Positions 49,066 to 57,310 of a stretch of 64,000 nt of DNA are shown piece by piece. A program made the position numbers and the translations under genes. The notes beneath the pieces are model-generated. The model saw only the letters and a list, made by a program, of their open reading frames with translations, ran no database searches and had not been told where the DNA came from. The DNA is from Pseudomonas hunanensis (GTDB lineage: Bacteria > Pseudomonadota > Gammaproteobacteria > Pseudomonadales > Pseudomonadaceae). The stretch spans positions 62,001-126,000 of the forward strand of contig NZ_QJRC01000098.1 in the NCBI RefSeq assembly GCF_013393325.1. The letters are read 5' to 3'. How positions within the stretch are numbered: position 1 is the stretch's first letter; the number at the start of each line of letters is the position of its first letter.

Positions 49066-50988
49066 TTACTCCGATTCTTGGCGACCACGCCGGGAAACCG
49101 CTTGTGTCAGCAACTCAGCGAATTGGGCGACGGGCATGGAGCCCAGGTCTGCGCCTTCGCGAGTACGCACAGCGACGGTTTGCGTTTCGACTTCGCGGTC
49201 CCCTATAACCAAAAGGTACGGGACCTTGAGCAAAGTATGCTCGCGGATTTTAAAGCCGATCTTCTCATTTCTCAAGTCCGACTTGGCACGGAAACCGCTA
49301 CCGTTCAGAGATTTCTCTACCTCGAGGGCGAAATCGGCCTGCTTGTCGGTGATATTCATGATCACCGCCTGGGTCGGGGCCAGCCACGCCGGGAACACGC
49401 CAGCGTAGTGTTCGATCAGCATGCCGATGAAGCGTTCGAACGAACCGAGAATGGCGCGGTGCAGCATGACCGGGCGAACACGGCTGTTATCTTCGGCGAT
49501 ATAGCTGGCATCCAGGCGTTCTGGCAGGTTCGGGTCGTACTGCAGGGTACCGCACTGCCAGTTACGGCCGAGGCAGTCGCGCAGGGTGAACTCGATTTTC
49601 GGGCCGTAGAAGGCGCCCTCGCCTGGCTGGTATTCCCACTCAAGGCCCGATTCGTTCAGGGCGTCGGCCAGCGCCGTTTCGGCACGGTCCCACAACTCTT
49701 CAGAACCTACACGCTTGGCCGGACGGGTGGACAGCTTCATGGCGATGTCGCTGAAGCCGAAGTCCTTGTACACGTCCAGGGTCAGCTTGATGAAGTCGGC
49801 AGCTTCTTTCTTCACCTGCTCTTCGGTGCAGAAGATGTGCGCGTCGTCCTGTACGAAGCCACGCACGCGCATGATGCCGTGCAGGGCGCCAGACGGCTCG
49901 TTACGGTGGCAGGCACCGAACTCGGCCAGGCGCAGCGGCAGGTCACGGTAGCTTTTCAGGCCCTGGTTGAACACCTGCACGTGGCACGGGCAGTTCATCG
50001 GTTTTACCGCGTAGTCACGGCTTTCCGACGACGTGGTGAACATGTTCTCGGCGTAGTTGGACCAGTGGCCGGAGCGCTCCCAGAGGATACGGTCGACAAC
50101 TTGCGGGGTCTTGATTTCCTGGTAGCCGTTTTCACGCTGCACGCCACGCATGTACTGCTCGAGTACCTGGTAGACGGTCCAGCCGTTGGCGTGCCAGAAC
50201 ACCATGCCTGGGGCCTCTTCCTGCAGGTGGAACAGGTCGAGCTGCTTGCCGATCTTGCGGTGGTCGCGCTTTTCGGCTTCTTCGATGCGCTGGATGTAAG
50301 CGGCCAACTGCTTCTTGTCAGCCCAGGCGGTGCCATACACACGCTGCAGCTGCTCGTTCTTGGCATCGCCGCGCCAGTACGCGCCGGACAGCTTGGTCAG
50401 CTTGAATGCCTTGAGGAAGCGAGTGTTCGGCACGTGCGGGCCACGGCACATGTCGACGTATTCTTCGTGGTAGTACAGGCCCATGGCCTGCTCATCCGGC
50501 ATGTCTTCGACCAGGCGCAGCTTGTAGTCTTCGCCACGGGCCTTGAACACATCGATCACTTCGGCACGCGGGGTCATCTTCTTGACCACGTCGTAGTCTT
50601 TCTCGATCAGCTCCATCATGCGCTTTTCGATAGCGGCCATGTCTTCAGGGGTGAAGGGGCGCTCGTAGGCGATGTCGTAATAGAAGCCTTCGTCGATCAC
50701 CGGGCCGATCACCATCTTGGCGGTCGGGTACAGCTGCTTCACGGCGTGGCCAACCAAGTGGGCGCACGAGTGACGGATGATCTCCAGTCCCTCTTCATCT
50801 TTAGGGGTAATGATTTGCAGGGTGGCGTCGTTGCTGATCAGGTCGCAAGCATCGACCAGTTTGCCGTCGACCTTGCCGGCCACGGTGGCCTTGGCAAGGC
50901 CCGCGCCGATGGAAGCGGCTACGTCGGCTACGGATACGGCGTGATCAAACGAACGTTGACTGCCATCGGGAAGAGTAATAACGGGCAT
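49066..50988 (-). CDS. thrS: Threonyl-tRNA synthetase
   Basis: Class II synthetase charging tRNA-Thr, 640 residues, the usual length. The start MPVITLPDGSQRSFDHAVS at 50988 begins the TGS domain; the upstream in-frame GTG at 51021 extends the protein without homology. The editing domain has HSCAHLVGHAVKQLYPTAKM with zinc-ligand histidines. Catalytic motifs are FGACHRNEPSGALHGIMRVRGF (motif 2) and MLHRAILGSFERFIGMLIE (motif 3), with MNCPCHVQVFN for zinc and substrate binding. The C-terminal anticodon-binding domain follows (VMNITDKQADFA type). Its stop codon overlaps the infC start region, making thrS-infC a coupled operon. Confidence 0.98.
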   Translation of the reverse strand: MPVITLPDGSQRSFDHAVSVADVAASIGAGLAKATVAGKVDGKLVDACDLISNDATLQIITPKDEEGLEIIRHSCAHLVGHAVKQLYPTAKMVIGPVIDEGFYYDIAYERPFTPEDMAAIEKRMMELIEKDYDVVKKMTPRAEVIDVFKARGEDYKLRLVEDMPDEQAMGLYYHEEYVDMCRGPHVPNTRFLKAFKLTKLSGAYWRGDAKNEQLQRVYGTAWADKKQLAAYIQRIEEAEKRDHRKIGKQLDLFHLQEEAPGMVFWHANGWTVYQVLEQYMRGVQRENGYQEIKTPQVVDRILWERSGHWSNYAENMFTTSSESRDYAVKPMNCPCHVQVFNQGLKSYRDLPLRLAEFGACHRNEPSGALHGIMRVRGFVQDDAHIFCTEEQVKKEAADFIKLTLDVYKDFGFSDIAMKLSTRPAKRVGSEELWDRAETALADALNESGLEWEYQPGEGAFYGPKIEFTLRDCLGRNWQCGTLQYDPNLPERLDASYIAEDNSRVRPVMLHRAILGSFERFIGMLIEHYAGVFPAWLAPTQAVIMNITDKQADFALEVEKSLNGSGFRAKSDLRNEKIGFKIREHTLLKVPYLLVIGDREVETQTVAVRTREGADLGSMPVAQFAELLTQAVSRRGRQESE

Positions 50989-51325
50989 GGCGCCTCCTCT
51001 CCTAGTGGTGACCCCTACCAAAGGTCACGTGGGTTGGGATGAGCCAGTACAAGATCCGACCTGCCTTTCTTTAAGGAAAGCCTGCCTCACAGTGGCAGAA
51101 GCCTTTCGACTTGTCAGGGACGAACCAGAGTGACTGGAAAGAAAAAAGATAGCTGTAGCCGGCAACAACGCGACCACAAGCCGAGCATGCTAGCACGCGG
51201 GTTGCACCCCAGGCAGAAATATTTGGAAATTGCACCGCAGCGGTGAACTATCAGGAAAAAATGCCTATCAGACCTTGGGAAGCAACCTACTCTTGATGAG
51301 ACCTTAACCCAAGGAGTAACTGGTT
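50989..51325. promoter_or_regulatory. Divergent 337-base promoter region between thrS and a small secreted-protein gene
   Basis: No gene is visible here. The part near thrS has a short inverted element around 51060-51115 (TTTAAGGAAAGCC, AGTGGCAGAAGCC) which may be a leader structure, but no tRNA-like operator could be identified by eye. The part near 51326 is A/T-richer and likely carries the outward promoter. Confidence 0.5.
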
Positions 51326-51631
51326 ATGCGAGTTCCGTCTCTTCTGGCCCTGGCGGCCGCTGGCGCCCTGCTGCTGCCCGTGGCTGCGAACGCCGGCAAC
51401 TTCCCACCTGGGAAGGAGGCCGGCTACATGACCCAGTGCACGCAGGTGGCCAGCGGCCAGGGTGTTGACGCTGCCACTGCGAAAAAGCACTGCGACTGTG
51501 GCGCGCAAGCCATCAAAAAGAATTTTACCGATGCCGAGATTGCCGACCTGGACAGCCAGGATGGCGTGGACGCCAAGCTGATGCAGAAGGCCCAGACGGT
51601 CGTTCAGCAGGCTTGTAAACCGAAAAGCTGA
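51326..51631 (+). CDS. Small secreted cysteine-containing protein, unknown function
   Basis: Exported protein of 101 residues. AAGGAG lies nine bases before the ATG. A Sec signal peptide (MRVPSLLALAAAGALLLPVAANA, cleaved near residue 23) leaves a mature protein with four cysteines (TQCTQV, HCDCGAQ, QACKP), probably forming two disulfides in the periplasm. The mature part is alpha-helical (GVDAATAKKHCDCGAQAIKK; AKLMQKAQTVVQQACK). I do not recognise a named family. It is divergent from thrS and precedes the cold-shock gene by 163 bases. Confidence 0.8.
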   Translation: MRVPSLLALAAAGALLLPVAANAGNFPPGKEAGYMTQCTQVASGQGVDAATAKKHCDCGAQAIKKNFTDAEIADLDSQDGVDAKLMQKAQTVVQQACKPKS

Positions 51632-51794
51632 AACCTTAAAGCCAAGGTTGGCGAGCGATTCTTTGCCTTGAATCAACATCCGATGAAGGTAAAAGGCGCT
51701 ACATCCGCAGAATTAGACTATGATGTCATCTGTGCCAGACAGCTCAGGCGTCTATGGCACTTCGAAAAATTTCAAGTTTCTGGAGATTCATCCC

Positions 51795-52007
51795 ATGTCC
51801 AATCGCCAAACCGGCACCGTCAAATGGTTCAATGATGAGAAAGGCTTCGGCTTCATCACCCCACAAGGCGGCGGCGACGACCTGTTCGTTCACTTCAAGG
51901 CCATCGAATCCGACGGCTTCAAGAGCCTGAAAGAAGGCCAAACTGTTTCCTTCGTCGCCGAGCGCGGTCAGAAGGGCATGCAGGCTGCACAGGTTCGTCC
52001 GGAGTAA
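51795..52007 (+). CDS. Cold-shock domain protein, CspA family
   Basis: Single-stranded nucleic-acid chaperone of 70 residues. Start MSNRQTGTVKWFNDEKGFGF at 51795 with GGAG nine bases upstream; the longer open frame from 51720 is part of the mRNA leader. RNP1 (KGFGFI) and RNP2 (DLFVHF) are intact, and the C-terminal GQKGMQAAQVRP is usual. The 163-base 5' gap is long for a gene this short, as in cspA-type messages where the leader controls cold-dependent translation. A strong terminator follows. Closest relatives are CapA/CspD-like proteins of pseudomonads; which of these it is cannot be decided. Confidence 0.93.
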   Translation: MSNRQTGTVKWFNDEKGFGFITPQGGGDDLFVHFKAIESDGFKSLKEGQTVSFVAERGQKGMQAAQVRPE

Positions 52008-52020
52008 TTCGGAAGCTGTA

Positions 52021-52050
52021 AAAAAACCCGCCCTTATGGCGGGTTTTTTT
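52021..52050 (+). terminator. Intrinsic terminator after the cold-shock gene
   Basis: AAAAAACCCGCC...GGCGGGTTTTTTT forms a clean hairpin with a seven-base T-tract, 13 bases past the stop. The A-run on the other side makes it usable in both directions. Confidence 0.92.
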
Positions 52051-52131
52051 ATGGGCGTTTGCATGGGCTGAGTGAAATGGCCTATGCGGGCACGCCATGT
52101 TTCGGGGGCCTGATGGCCCCTCAGCCCTGCA

Positions 52132-52452
52132 TCAACCGCAGTTGACGCGGGTCACGTTGCCCTGCTCGTCCACATTCAGGTTCAAGCGCTCGGAGCGGTA
52201 CTCCAGGGTAACCACGTCGTGCGGTTTGAGAATACGCGCCATTTGCGAGCCGCTGGCCTTGCGCGCCTGCTCCAACAATTCGGCGCTGGCCGGCTTGCCA
52301 ATGGCAAAGTCAGCGCCGCTGGCTTCGCAACGGCCGTCGTTGCCTGCTGGCGTGGCCGGCGCAGCACCACCACCAGCGTTGTCACCAGTGCTGCAACCAG
52401 CCAGGACAGCAGCCACCGCCAGGGTTGCCAGGTAAGCACGGGTACGGAACAT
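52132..52452 (-). CDS. Lipoprotein of the I78 peptidase-inhibitor family
   Basis: Predicted outer- or inner-membrane-anchored periplasmic protease inhibitor of 106 residues. Start MFRTRAYLATLAVAAVLAGCS at 52452 gives a signal with lipobox LAGC (lipidated Cys at about residue 19). A Gly/Ala/Pro linker follows, then the I78 core: GRCEASGADFAIGKPASAELLEQARKASG (split), the MARILKPHDVVTLEYRSERLNL strand pair, and the terminal NVTRVNCG; two Cys probably form the family's disulfide. Such proteins resemble the potato-type I inhibitor fold and may protect the envelope from proteases. The open frame continues upstream to 52581 but without a suitable start. Confidence 0.88.
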   Translation of the reverse strand: MFRTRAYLATLAVAAVLAGCSTGDNAGGGAAPATPAGNDGRCEASGADFAIGKPASAELLEQARKASGSQMARILKPHDVVTLEYRSERLNLNVDEQGNVTRVNCG

Positions 52453-52725
52453 GAAGCCTCCTAAATCGGTCTGGGAACTGCCTGATCCGACAGCTCCACT
52501 CATCATTTGTTGCAAAACCGGCCAAGTCTGCCTGAACTGCAGCAGCGAGGCGAAAAGCAATCGTGACCGGATTTTGCACAACCCACTGCGTTTGCCATAT
52601 GCTTAGCTCGCACGATCACTGGCGCAAAGCCATGATTTGCTGCAAGAAGTGGAGCGCATCCCGCCTCCATCGAACACCAGGGTCAGGTGTTCCCCTTCGT
52701 TCCGGGCCCCAAGCGAGAGCTTTTC

Positions 52726-52938
52726 ATGAGCACCCACAGCATCGATGCCGATATCAAGGTCAAATGGGCCGAGGGCCAGAGCGCGTACAGCCCCGGCACA
52801 CCGGAGGAGCTGCTGTTGATTGGCATCGACCTGCTGGTGCGCGATCGCGGCGCTGAAGCCGCGCGCAGCTTCATCGAGCAAGTGCTTGAGCGTTACGCGC
52901 CGCACCCGGTTATTCCAATCGTGCCAACCGGGCGCTGA
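52726..52938 (+). CDS. Small conserved hypothetical protein
   Basis: Cytoplasmic protein of 70 residues, family not recognised. The start MSTHSIDADIKVKWAEGQ at 52726 has a weak GAGAG upstream; a longer frame to 52687 begins with a non-conserved look. Helical segments are LLLIGIDLLVRD and AARSFIEQVLERYA. Its last 29 bases overlap the 3' end of the convergent nucleoside hydrolase gene. It may be only a Pseudomonas-restricted gene; confidence is limited because of its size. Confidence 0.6.
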   Translation: MSTHSIDADIKVKWAEGQSAYSPGTPEELLLIGIDLLVRDRGAEAARSFIEQVLERYAPHPVIPIVPTGR

Positions 52939-53911
52939 GCAGATCGAACAGCCCCTGGGCATCGCCCTGCTCCACCCACAGCACATTCGCCGGCTGCTTG
53001 AGCACGCCGTACCAGTCGGCAATCGTCTGGCCAAACGTTGGGCCTTCGCGGCTGTCGACGCTCATGTGAATGCGCCGGCCACTGAAAAGCTCGGGCTTTA
53101 ACAGGTAGGCGATGACGCTGGCGTCGTGCACCGGGCCGCCGGGCATGCCGTACAGGTCCATGTCGTGGGTGATGTAGGCATTGAGGATATCTACCACGCG
53201 TTTGCTGGCCTGGTTATTCACGGCGGCCAGTTGCTTCAGGCGGGCGTCGCTGGTCAGCAGCTTGTGGGTGACATCCAGCGGCAAGTAGGTCAGTTGCACG
53301 CCGCTGGCCAACACCACTTCGGCGGCGTGTGGGTCGGCGTAAAGGTTGAACTCCGCCGCCGGGGTGATGTTGCCGCCGTTGAAATGGGCACCGCCCATGA
53401 CGACCACCTCTTTGATGCCCTTGACGATGTCTGGGCGCTGAATCAACGCCAGGGCCAGGTTGGTCTGCGGGCCGAGCATGGCCACGGTGATGCTGTGGGG
53501 TGTGGCCGCGCCGAGGGTGTCGATCAGGTACTGCACGGCATTGCCCTGGGCCTGGGGCTTTTTCGGCTCGTGCACCGGTACGCCAGTGAGGCCTTCTTCG
53601 CCGTGTACGTCGGCAGCATAGATAGGTGTGCGCACCAACGGGCGACCGGCACCGGCGTAGACGGGGATATCTTCGCGCCCCGCCCATTCGCGAGCCAGGC
53701 GCGCGTTGCGCGAGGTTTTTTCCAGACGCACGTTGCCAGCCACTGTAGTGATGGCGCGGATGTTGAGTTCGTCGGGTGAGGCCATGGCCAGAAACAGCGC
53801 GACCACATCATCGGCGCCAGGGTCAGTGTCGATGATCAGGTCGATAGGGGCGGCCTGAAGGGTGGAAGCAGTGGCCATGAAGGCGATTCCTTGTAGCAGG
53901 GGTTTGAGCAT
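52910..53911 (-). CDS. Nucleoside hydrolase, probably periplasmic
   Basis: Cleaves ribonucleosides to base plus ribose; 333 residues. The start is the ATG at 53911 with AGGAG eight bases upstream (a GTG at 53920 abuts that site). The first ~20 residues (MLKPLLQGIAFMATASTLQA) look like a Sec signal with cleavage before APIDL. The hallmark calcium-binding motif DTDPGADDVVALFLAM follows, with MGGAHFNGGNITPAAEFNLYADP-type core and the catalytic His region GPVHDASVIAYLL. It is the last gene of the rbs gene cluster, 57 bases beyond rbsD, so ribose released outside the inner membrane could enter by RbsBAC. The periplasmic location is predicted. Confidence 0.9.
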   Translation of the reverse strand: MLKPLLQGIAFMATASTLQAAPIDLIIDTDPGADDVVALFLAMASPDELNIRAITTVAGNVRLEKTSRNARLAREWAGREDIPVYAGAGRPLVRTPIYAADVHGEEGLTGVPVHEPKKPQAQGNAVQYLIDTLGAATPHSITVAMLGPQTNLALALIQRPDIVKGIKEVVVMGGAHFNGGNITPAAEFNLYADPHAAEVVLASGVQLTYLPLDVTHKLLTSDARLKQLAAVNNQASKRVVDILNAYITHDMDLYGMPGGPVHDASVIAYLLKPELFSGRRIHMSVDSREGPTFGQTIADWYGVLKQPANVLWVEQGDAQGLFDLLSARLARLE

Positions 53912-53968
53912 GGGTGGCACTCCTGTTGCCTGGGTGGCGGTTTCCGGGGCCGCTTTGCCCCCCCGCCC

Positions 53969-54367
53969 TTAGAAGGTGACGCCGGATATGAGGGCGATGT
54001 TGCTGTAGGGCTGGCATTCACCTGTGCGCACCACTGCACGGGCACTGCGCGAAAGCACTTTGAAATTCTCATGGCTCAGCCATTCGCGCTTGCCCAGCTT
54101 GCCCTTCAGTCGCTCGATTTCGACCAGCGCTGGTGGCACGACTTTCTGCATTTCTTCAGCCAGCACGTGCCGCTCTACCTGCAATTCGCTCAGCACTGCC
54201 CGCAACACGCTGGCGAAATCCGGCAACCCTGGGGTAACGGCCAGGTCGATCATCTCCACGCCCGGCGGCACCGGTAGCCCGGCATCACCGATCACTAGAA
54301 TGTCACCATGCCCCATGCCGGCAATAACCCGCGACAGGGCAACGTTCAGCAATGGGGTTTTCTTCAT
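53969..54367 (-). CDS. rbsD: D-ribose pyranase
   Basis: Cytoplasmic enzyme of 132 residues interconverting the beta-pyranose and furanose forms of ribose, making substrate for RbsK. MKKTPLLNVALSRVIAGMGHGD contains the catalytic His20, followed by ILVIGDAGLPVPPGV, the AVTPGLPDFASVL segment, and the C-terminal sugar-site YSNIALISGV. Its ATG overlaps the rbsK stop by four bases (ATGA), so translation is coupled. It lacks obvious differences from the enteric enzyme. Confidence 0.97.
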   Translation of the reverse strand: MKKTPLLNVALSRVIAGMGHGDILVIGDAGLPVPPGVEMIDLAVTPGLPDFASVLRAVLSELQVERHVLAEEMQKVVPPALVEIERLKGKLGKREWLSHENFKVLSRSARAVVRTGECQPYSNIALISGVTF

Positions 54368-55272
54368 GGTGTCAGCTCCGCCAGGTAAGGAATCGACGGC
54401 TGGGCACCGGCACGGGTGACCGACAATGCGGCGGCACGCTGGCCAAACACAATAGCCTCGCCCTCCTCCAGCCCCCGCACCAGCCCGGCCGCAAAGCCAC
54501 CGACAAAGGTATCGCCGGCAGCGGTGGTATCCAACGGTTGCACCACCGACGCCGGATAGTGCTGGTGGCCTTGAGCAGTAATCCGCAAGGCCCCTTGCGC
54601 ACCCAGGGTGATGATCACTTTCCCCGCCCCCAGTTGCAGCAGCCGCTCGCCAGCGCGCCGGGCGCTTTCCTGGTCGGTCACCGCCATGCCGGTCAACGCT
54701 TCGGCCTCGCTTTCGTTAGGGGTGAGGTAATCGATATGCGCAAACCAGTCCGCCGGCAAGGGACCGGTAGCAGGTGCTGGGTTCAGGATTACCTGCTTAC
54801 CCAGCTCATGCCCTCTGGCCAGGGTCCAGGCCACGGTTTCGGCCGGCACTTCCAGTTGGCAAATGATCACTTCAGCCGCCTGCAACAGCGCATCGAAACG
54901 CTGCACCGACCGTGGCGTAAGCAGGCCGTTGGCGCCGGGAATGATAACGATACAGTTCTGGCTGGCGGCATCCACGGTGATCAGTGCGACACCACTGGAA
55001 ACCCCTGGGCACGTGCTTACGCCCTGGCAGTCGATACCCTCGACGTACAATGCCCGGTGCAGTTGCCGACCATAATCGTCGTCCCCCACATTGCCGATCA
55101 TCGCCACGCTACCGCCCAACCGTGCCACTGCCACGGCCTGATTAGCGCCCTTGCCGCCCGGCACGGTGAAAAAGCTTTCGCCGGGGAGTGTTTCGCCGGC
55201 CCTGGGCAGGCGCTGCGCGCGGGCCACCAGGTCCATATTGAGGCTGCCGACCACCACAACCTTGGCATTCAT
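54364..55272 (-). CDS. rbsK: Ribokinase
   Basis: PfkB-family sugar kinase phosphorylating ribose to ribose-5-phosphate; 302 residues. The N-terminal strand-and-loop VVGSLNMDLVARAQRLPRAGET is typical, GGKGANQAVAVARLGG is the first PfkB signature, and DTTAAGDTFVGGFAAGL the second with catalytic Asp in GAGD-type AAGD. AAGGAA lies about seven bases before the ATG. It overlaps rbsD and follows rbsR by 15 bases. Confidence 0.97.
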   Translation of the reverse strand: MNAKVVVVGSLNMDLVARAQRLPRAGETLPGESFFTVPGGKGANQAVAVARLGGSVAMIGNVGDDDYGRQLHRALYVEGIDCQGVSTCPGVSSGVALITVDAASQNCIVIIPGANGLLTPRSVQRFDALLQAAEVIICQLEVPAETVAWTLARGHELGKQVILNPAPATGPLPADWFAHIDYLTPNESEAEALTGMAVTDQESARRAGERLLQLGAGKVIITLGAQGALRITAQGHQHYPASVVQPLDTTAAGDTFVGGFAAGLVRGLEEGEAIVFGQRAAALSVTRAGAQPSIPYLAELTP

Positions 55273-55287
55273 GACATTTCCTTAGCG

Positions 55288-56310
55288 TTAGCGGTAATCA
55301 TTGAACAGGTCCGGGCGTGGCCCGGTGGACTCACGCAAGACGATGCGCGGGGCAATGATGCGTTGCTCTGCCGCGCCTTGCCGGGGTGTACCGATACGCG
55401 TCAGCAACAGTGAAGCGGCACTTTCGCCCAGCTCGCGAATCGACTGGCCCACCGTGGTCAACGGCGGGTAGACGTAGCGGCTGAGCTCGATGTCGTCGAA
55501 GCCGATCACCGACAGTTCGCCGGGTACGCTGATATTGCGTTCGGCTGCAGCGCGCAGCACGCCGAAACCAATCATGTCATTGCCGGCAAAAATTGCCGTG
55601 GGCCGCTTGCCCTCCAGCACCTGCGTTGCCGCCGCATGGCCACCTGGGCTGGTGAAGTCGCAGTGCAGCACACGGTTGCCCAGCAGGGGCGCACCGGCTT
55701 CGATCATGGCGCGGCGAAAGCCGCACAGGCGCAGCTGAGTAACCCCGGTTTCGGCAGGGCCGCCGATGTAGGCGATGTCGCGATGGCCAAGCTCCAGCAG
55801 GTGCTGGGTGGCCAGGTACGCGCCATGCTCGTGGTCGATACGCACCAGGTCGGCATCGACGCCCTCCAGCTCACGGTCGACGATGACCATGGGCGTGCGT
55901 ACACAGGCCAGGCTTTGCAGCAGGTCGCTGTCCTGGCCCACCGAGGCTACCACCAGGCCGTCGATGCGTTTTTCCAGCAGCACGCGCAGGTAACTGCGCT
56001 GCTTCTGCGGGTTGTCGTCGGAGTTGCACAGGATCACACAATAGCCGTTGCGTTCGCAGGCGTCTTCGATACCCCGCGCCAGCTCGGCGAAGTACGGGTT
56101 GACGCTGTTGGGCACCAGCAGGCCGATGGTGGCCGTGCTACGCGCCTTGAGTGAGCGGGCCACCGCACTGGGCACATAATCCAGTTCGATAATGGCGGCT
56201 TCCACTTTCAACCGCACCTGTTCGCTGACGGGTCGGGTCTTGTTCAGTACATGGGACACGGTGGTGTAAGAAATACCCGCCAGCGCCGCGACATCTTTGA
56301 TGGTTGCCAT
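55288..56310 (-). CDS. rbsR: Ribose operon repressor, LacI family
   Basis: DNA-binding repressor of 340 residues. The start MATIKDVAALAGISYTTVSHVLN at 56310 begins the LacI helix-turn-helix with the hinge helix ending in SAVARSLKARSTATIGLLVP. The effector domain is a periplasmic-binding-protein fold (NPYFAELARGIEDACERNGY ... AIFAGNDMIGFGVLRAA). It lies within the operon, between the permease and ribokinase genes, giving autoregulation. Its operator is probably the GCAAACGTTTGC palindrome upstream of rbsB. Confidence 0.96.
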   Translation of the reverse strand: MATIKDVAALAGISYTTVSHVLNKTRPVSEQVRLKVEAAIIELDYVPSAVARSLKARSTATIGLLVPNSVNPYFAELARGIEDACERNGYCVILCNSDDNPQKQRSYLRVLLEKRIDGLVVASVGQDSDLLQSLACVRTPMVIVDRELEGVDADLVRIDHEHGAYLATQHLLELGHRDIAYIGGPAETGVTQLRLCGFRRAMIEAGAPLLGNRVLHCDFTSPGGHAAATQVLEGKRPTAIFAGNDMIGFGVLRAAAERNISVPGELSVIGFDDIELSRYVYPPLTTVGQSIRELGESAASLLLTRIGTPRQGAAEQRIIAPRIVLRESTGPRPDLFNDYR

Positions 56311-56314
56311 GTTG

Positions 56315-57310
56315 TCAGTTCCGCCGGGCTGCACGCCGGCTACGGTAAGTGTCGAGCACCACGGCGATGACGATCACCGCCCCGGTGATGATGCGTTTGG
56401 TTGGTTCGCTGGCGCCGATCTGCGCCAGCCCGGCGGCCAGTACGGAAATGATCAGTACGCCAAAGAAGGTGCTGATAACCGAGCCACGCCCGCCCATCAG
56501 GCTGGTGCCGCCGATCACTACAGCGGCAATCACCTGCAGTTCCAGGCCGGAGCCAGCATTGGGGTCGGCGGCTTCCAGCCGCGAGATCTGGAACAGCGCG
56601 GCCAGGCCGGCGAGCAGGCCCATCAAGGCGAACACCAACACTTTGTAGGGCCGCGGGTCGATACCGGCGAGGCGTACGGCTTCTTCGTTGGTGCCAATGC
56701 CAATCAGGTAGCGGCCGAATACCGTACGGGTCAGCACCAGCTGGGCCAACACGATTACCAGCAAGGCAATGATGAACGCTGGCGAAATACCAAAGGCGAC
56801 CGGGTTGGAGAACCAGGCATAGGCATCGCCAATATAGGCGGTGCGCGAGTCGGTGAACTGGTAGGCCAGACCACGGGCCATTTCCAGCACGCCGAGCGAA
56901 ACAATGAATGACGGGATGCGCCAGGCCACGGTTACGCACCCGGTAATGCTACCGGCCAGCGCGGCCACGGCCATGCCCAGCATCGCCGAGGGCAGCACGC
57001 CCCAGCCCCAGCCGAGAATCGCCACGCTCACCGCGGAGGCAGCCAGCGCCAGCACCGAGCCCACCGACAGGTCGATACCGCCGATGATCAGCACGAAGGT
57101 CATGCCCACCGCCAGTACCATCAGGTCCGGGATCTGGTTGGCCAAGGTGCTGAAGGTGCTGTAAGACCAAAAGTGGCTGCTGAGGAATGAGAACAACACG
57201 ATCATCGCCAGCAAGGCGCCAGCCAAGCCCAAGTAAGTGGCCAAGCCAAAGTACGTGCCACTGCGGCGCACGGGAGCGGCGCCTTGGCTGTCTAGCGGGG
57301 TGGTTTTCAT
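56315..57310 (-). CDS. rbsC: Ribose ABC transporter permease
   Basis: Inner-membrane permease of 331 residues with eight to ten hydrophobic segments. LANQIPDLMVLAVGMTFVLIIGGIDLSVGS (split) is the signature region of carbohydrate-uptake type 2 permeases; RIPSFIVSLGVLEMARGLAY and the cytoplasmic NEEAVRLAGIDPRPYKVLVF loop, which meets RbsA, are typical. The first four bases overlap the end of rbsA, and rbsR starts four bases after its stop. Confidence 0.97.
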   Translation of the reverse strand: MKTTPLDSQGAAPVRRSGTYFGLATYLGLAGALLAMIVLFSFLSSHFWSYSTFSTLANQIPDLMVLAVGMTFVLIIGGIDLSVGSVLALAASAVSVAILGWGWGVLPSAMLGMAVAALAGSITGCVTVAWRIPSFIVSLGVLEMARGLAYQFTDSRTAYIGDAYAWFSNPVAFGISPAFIIALLVIVLAQLVLTRTVFGRYLIGIGTNEEAVRLAGIDPRPYKVLVFALMGLLAGLAALFQISRLEAADPNAGSGLELQVIAAVVIGGTSLMGGRGSVISTFFGVLIISVLAAGLAQIGASEPTKRIITGAVIVIAVVLDTYRSRRAARRN

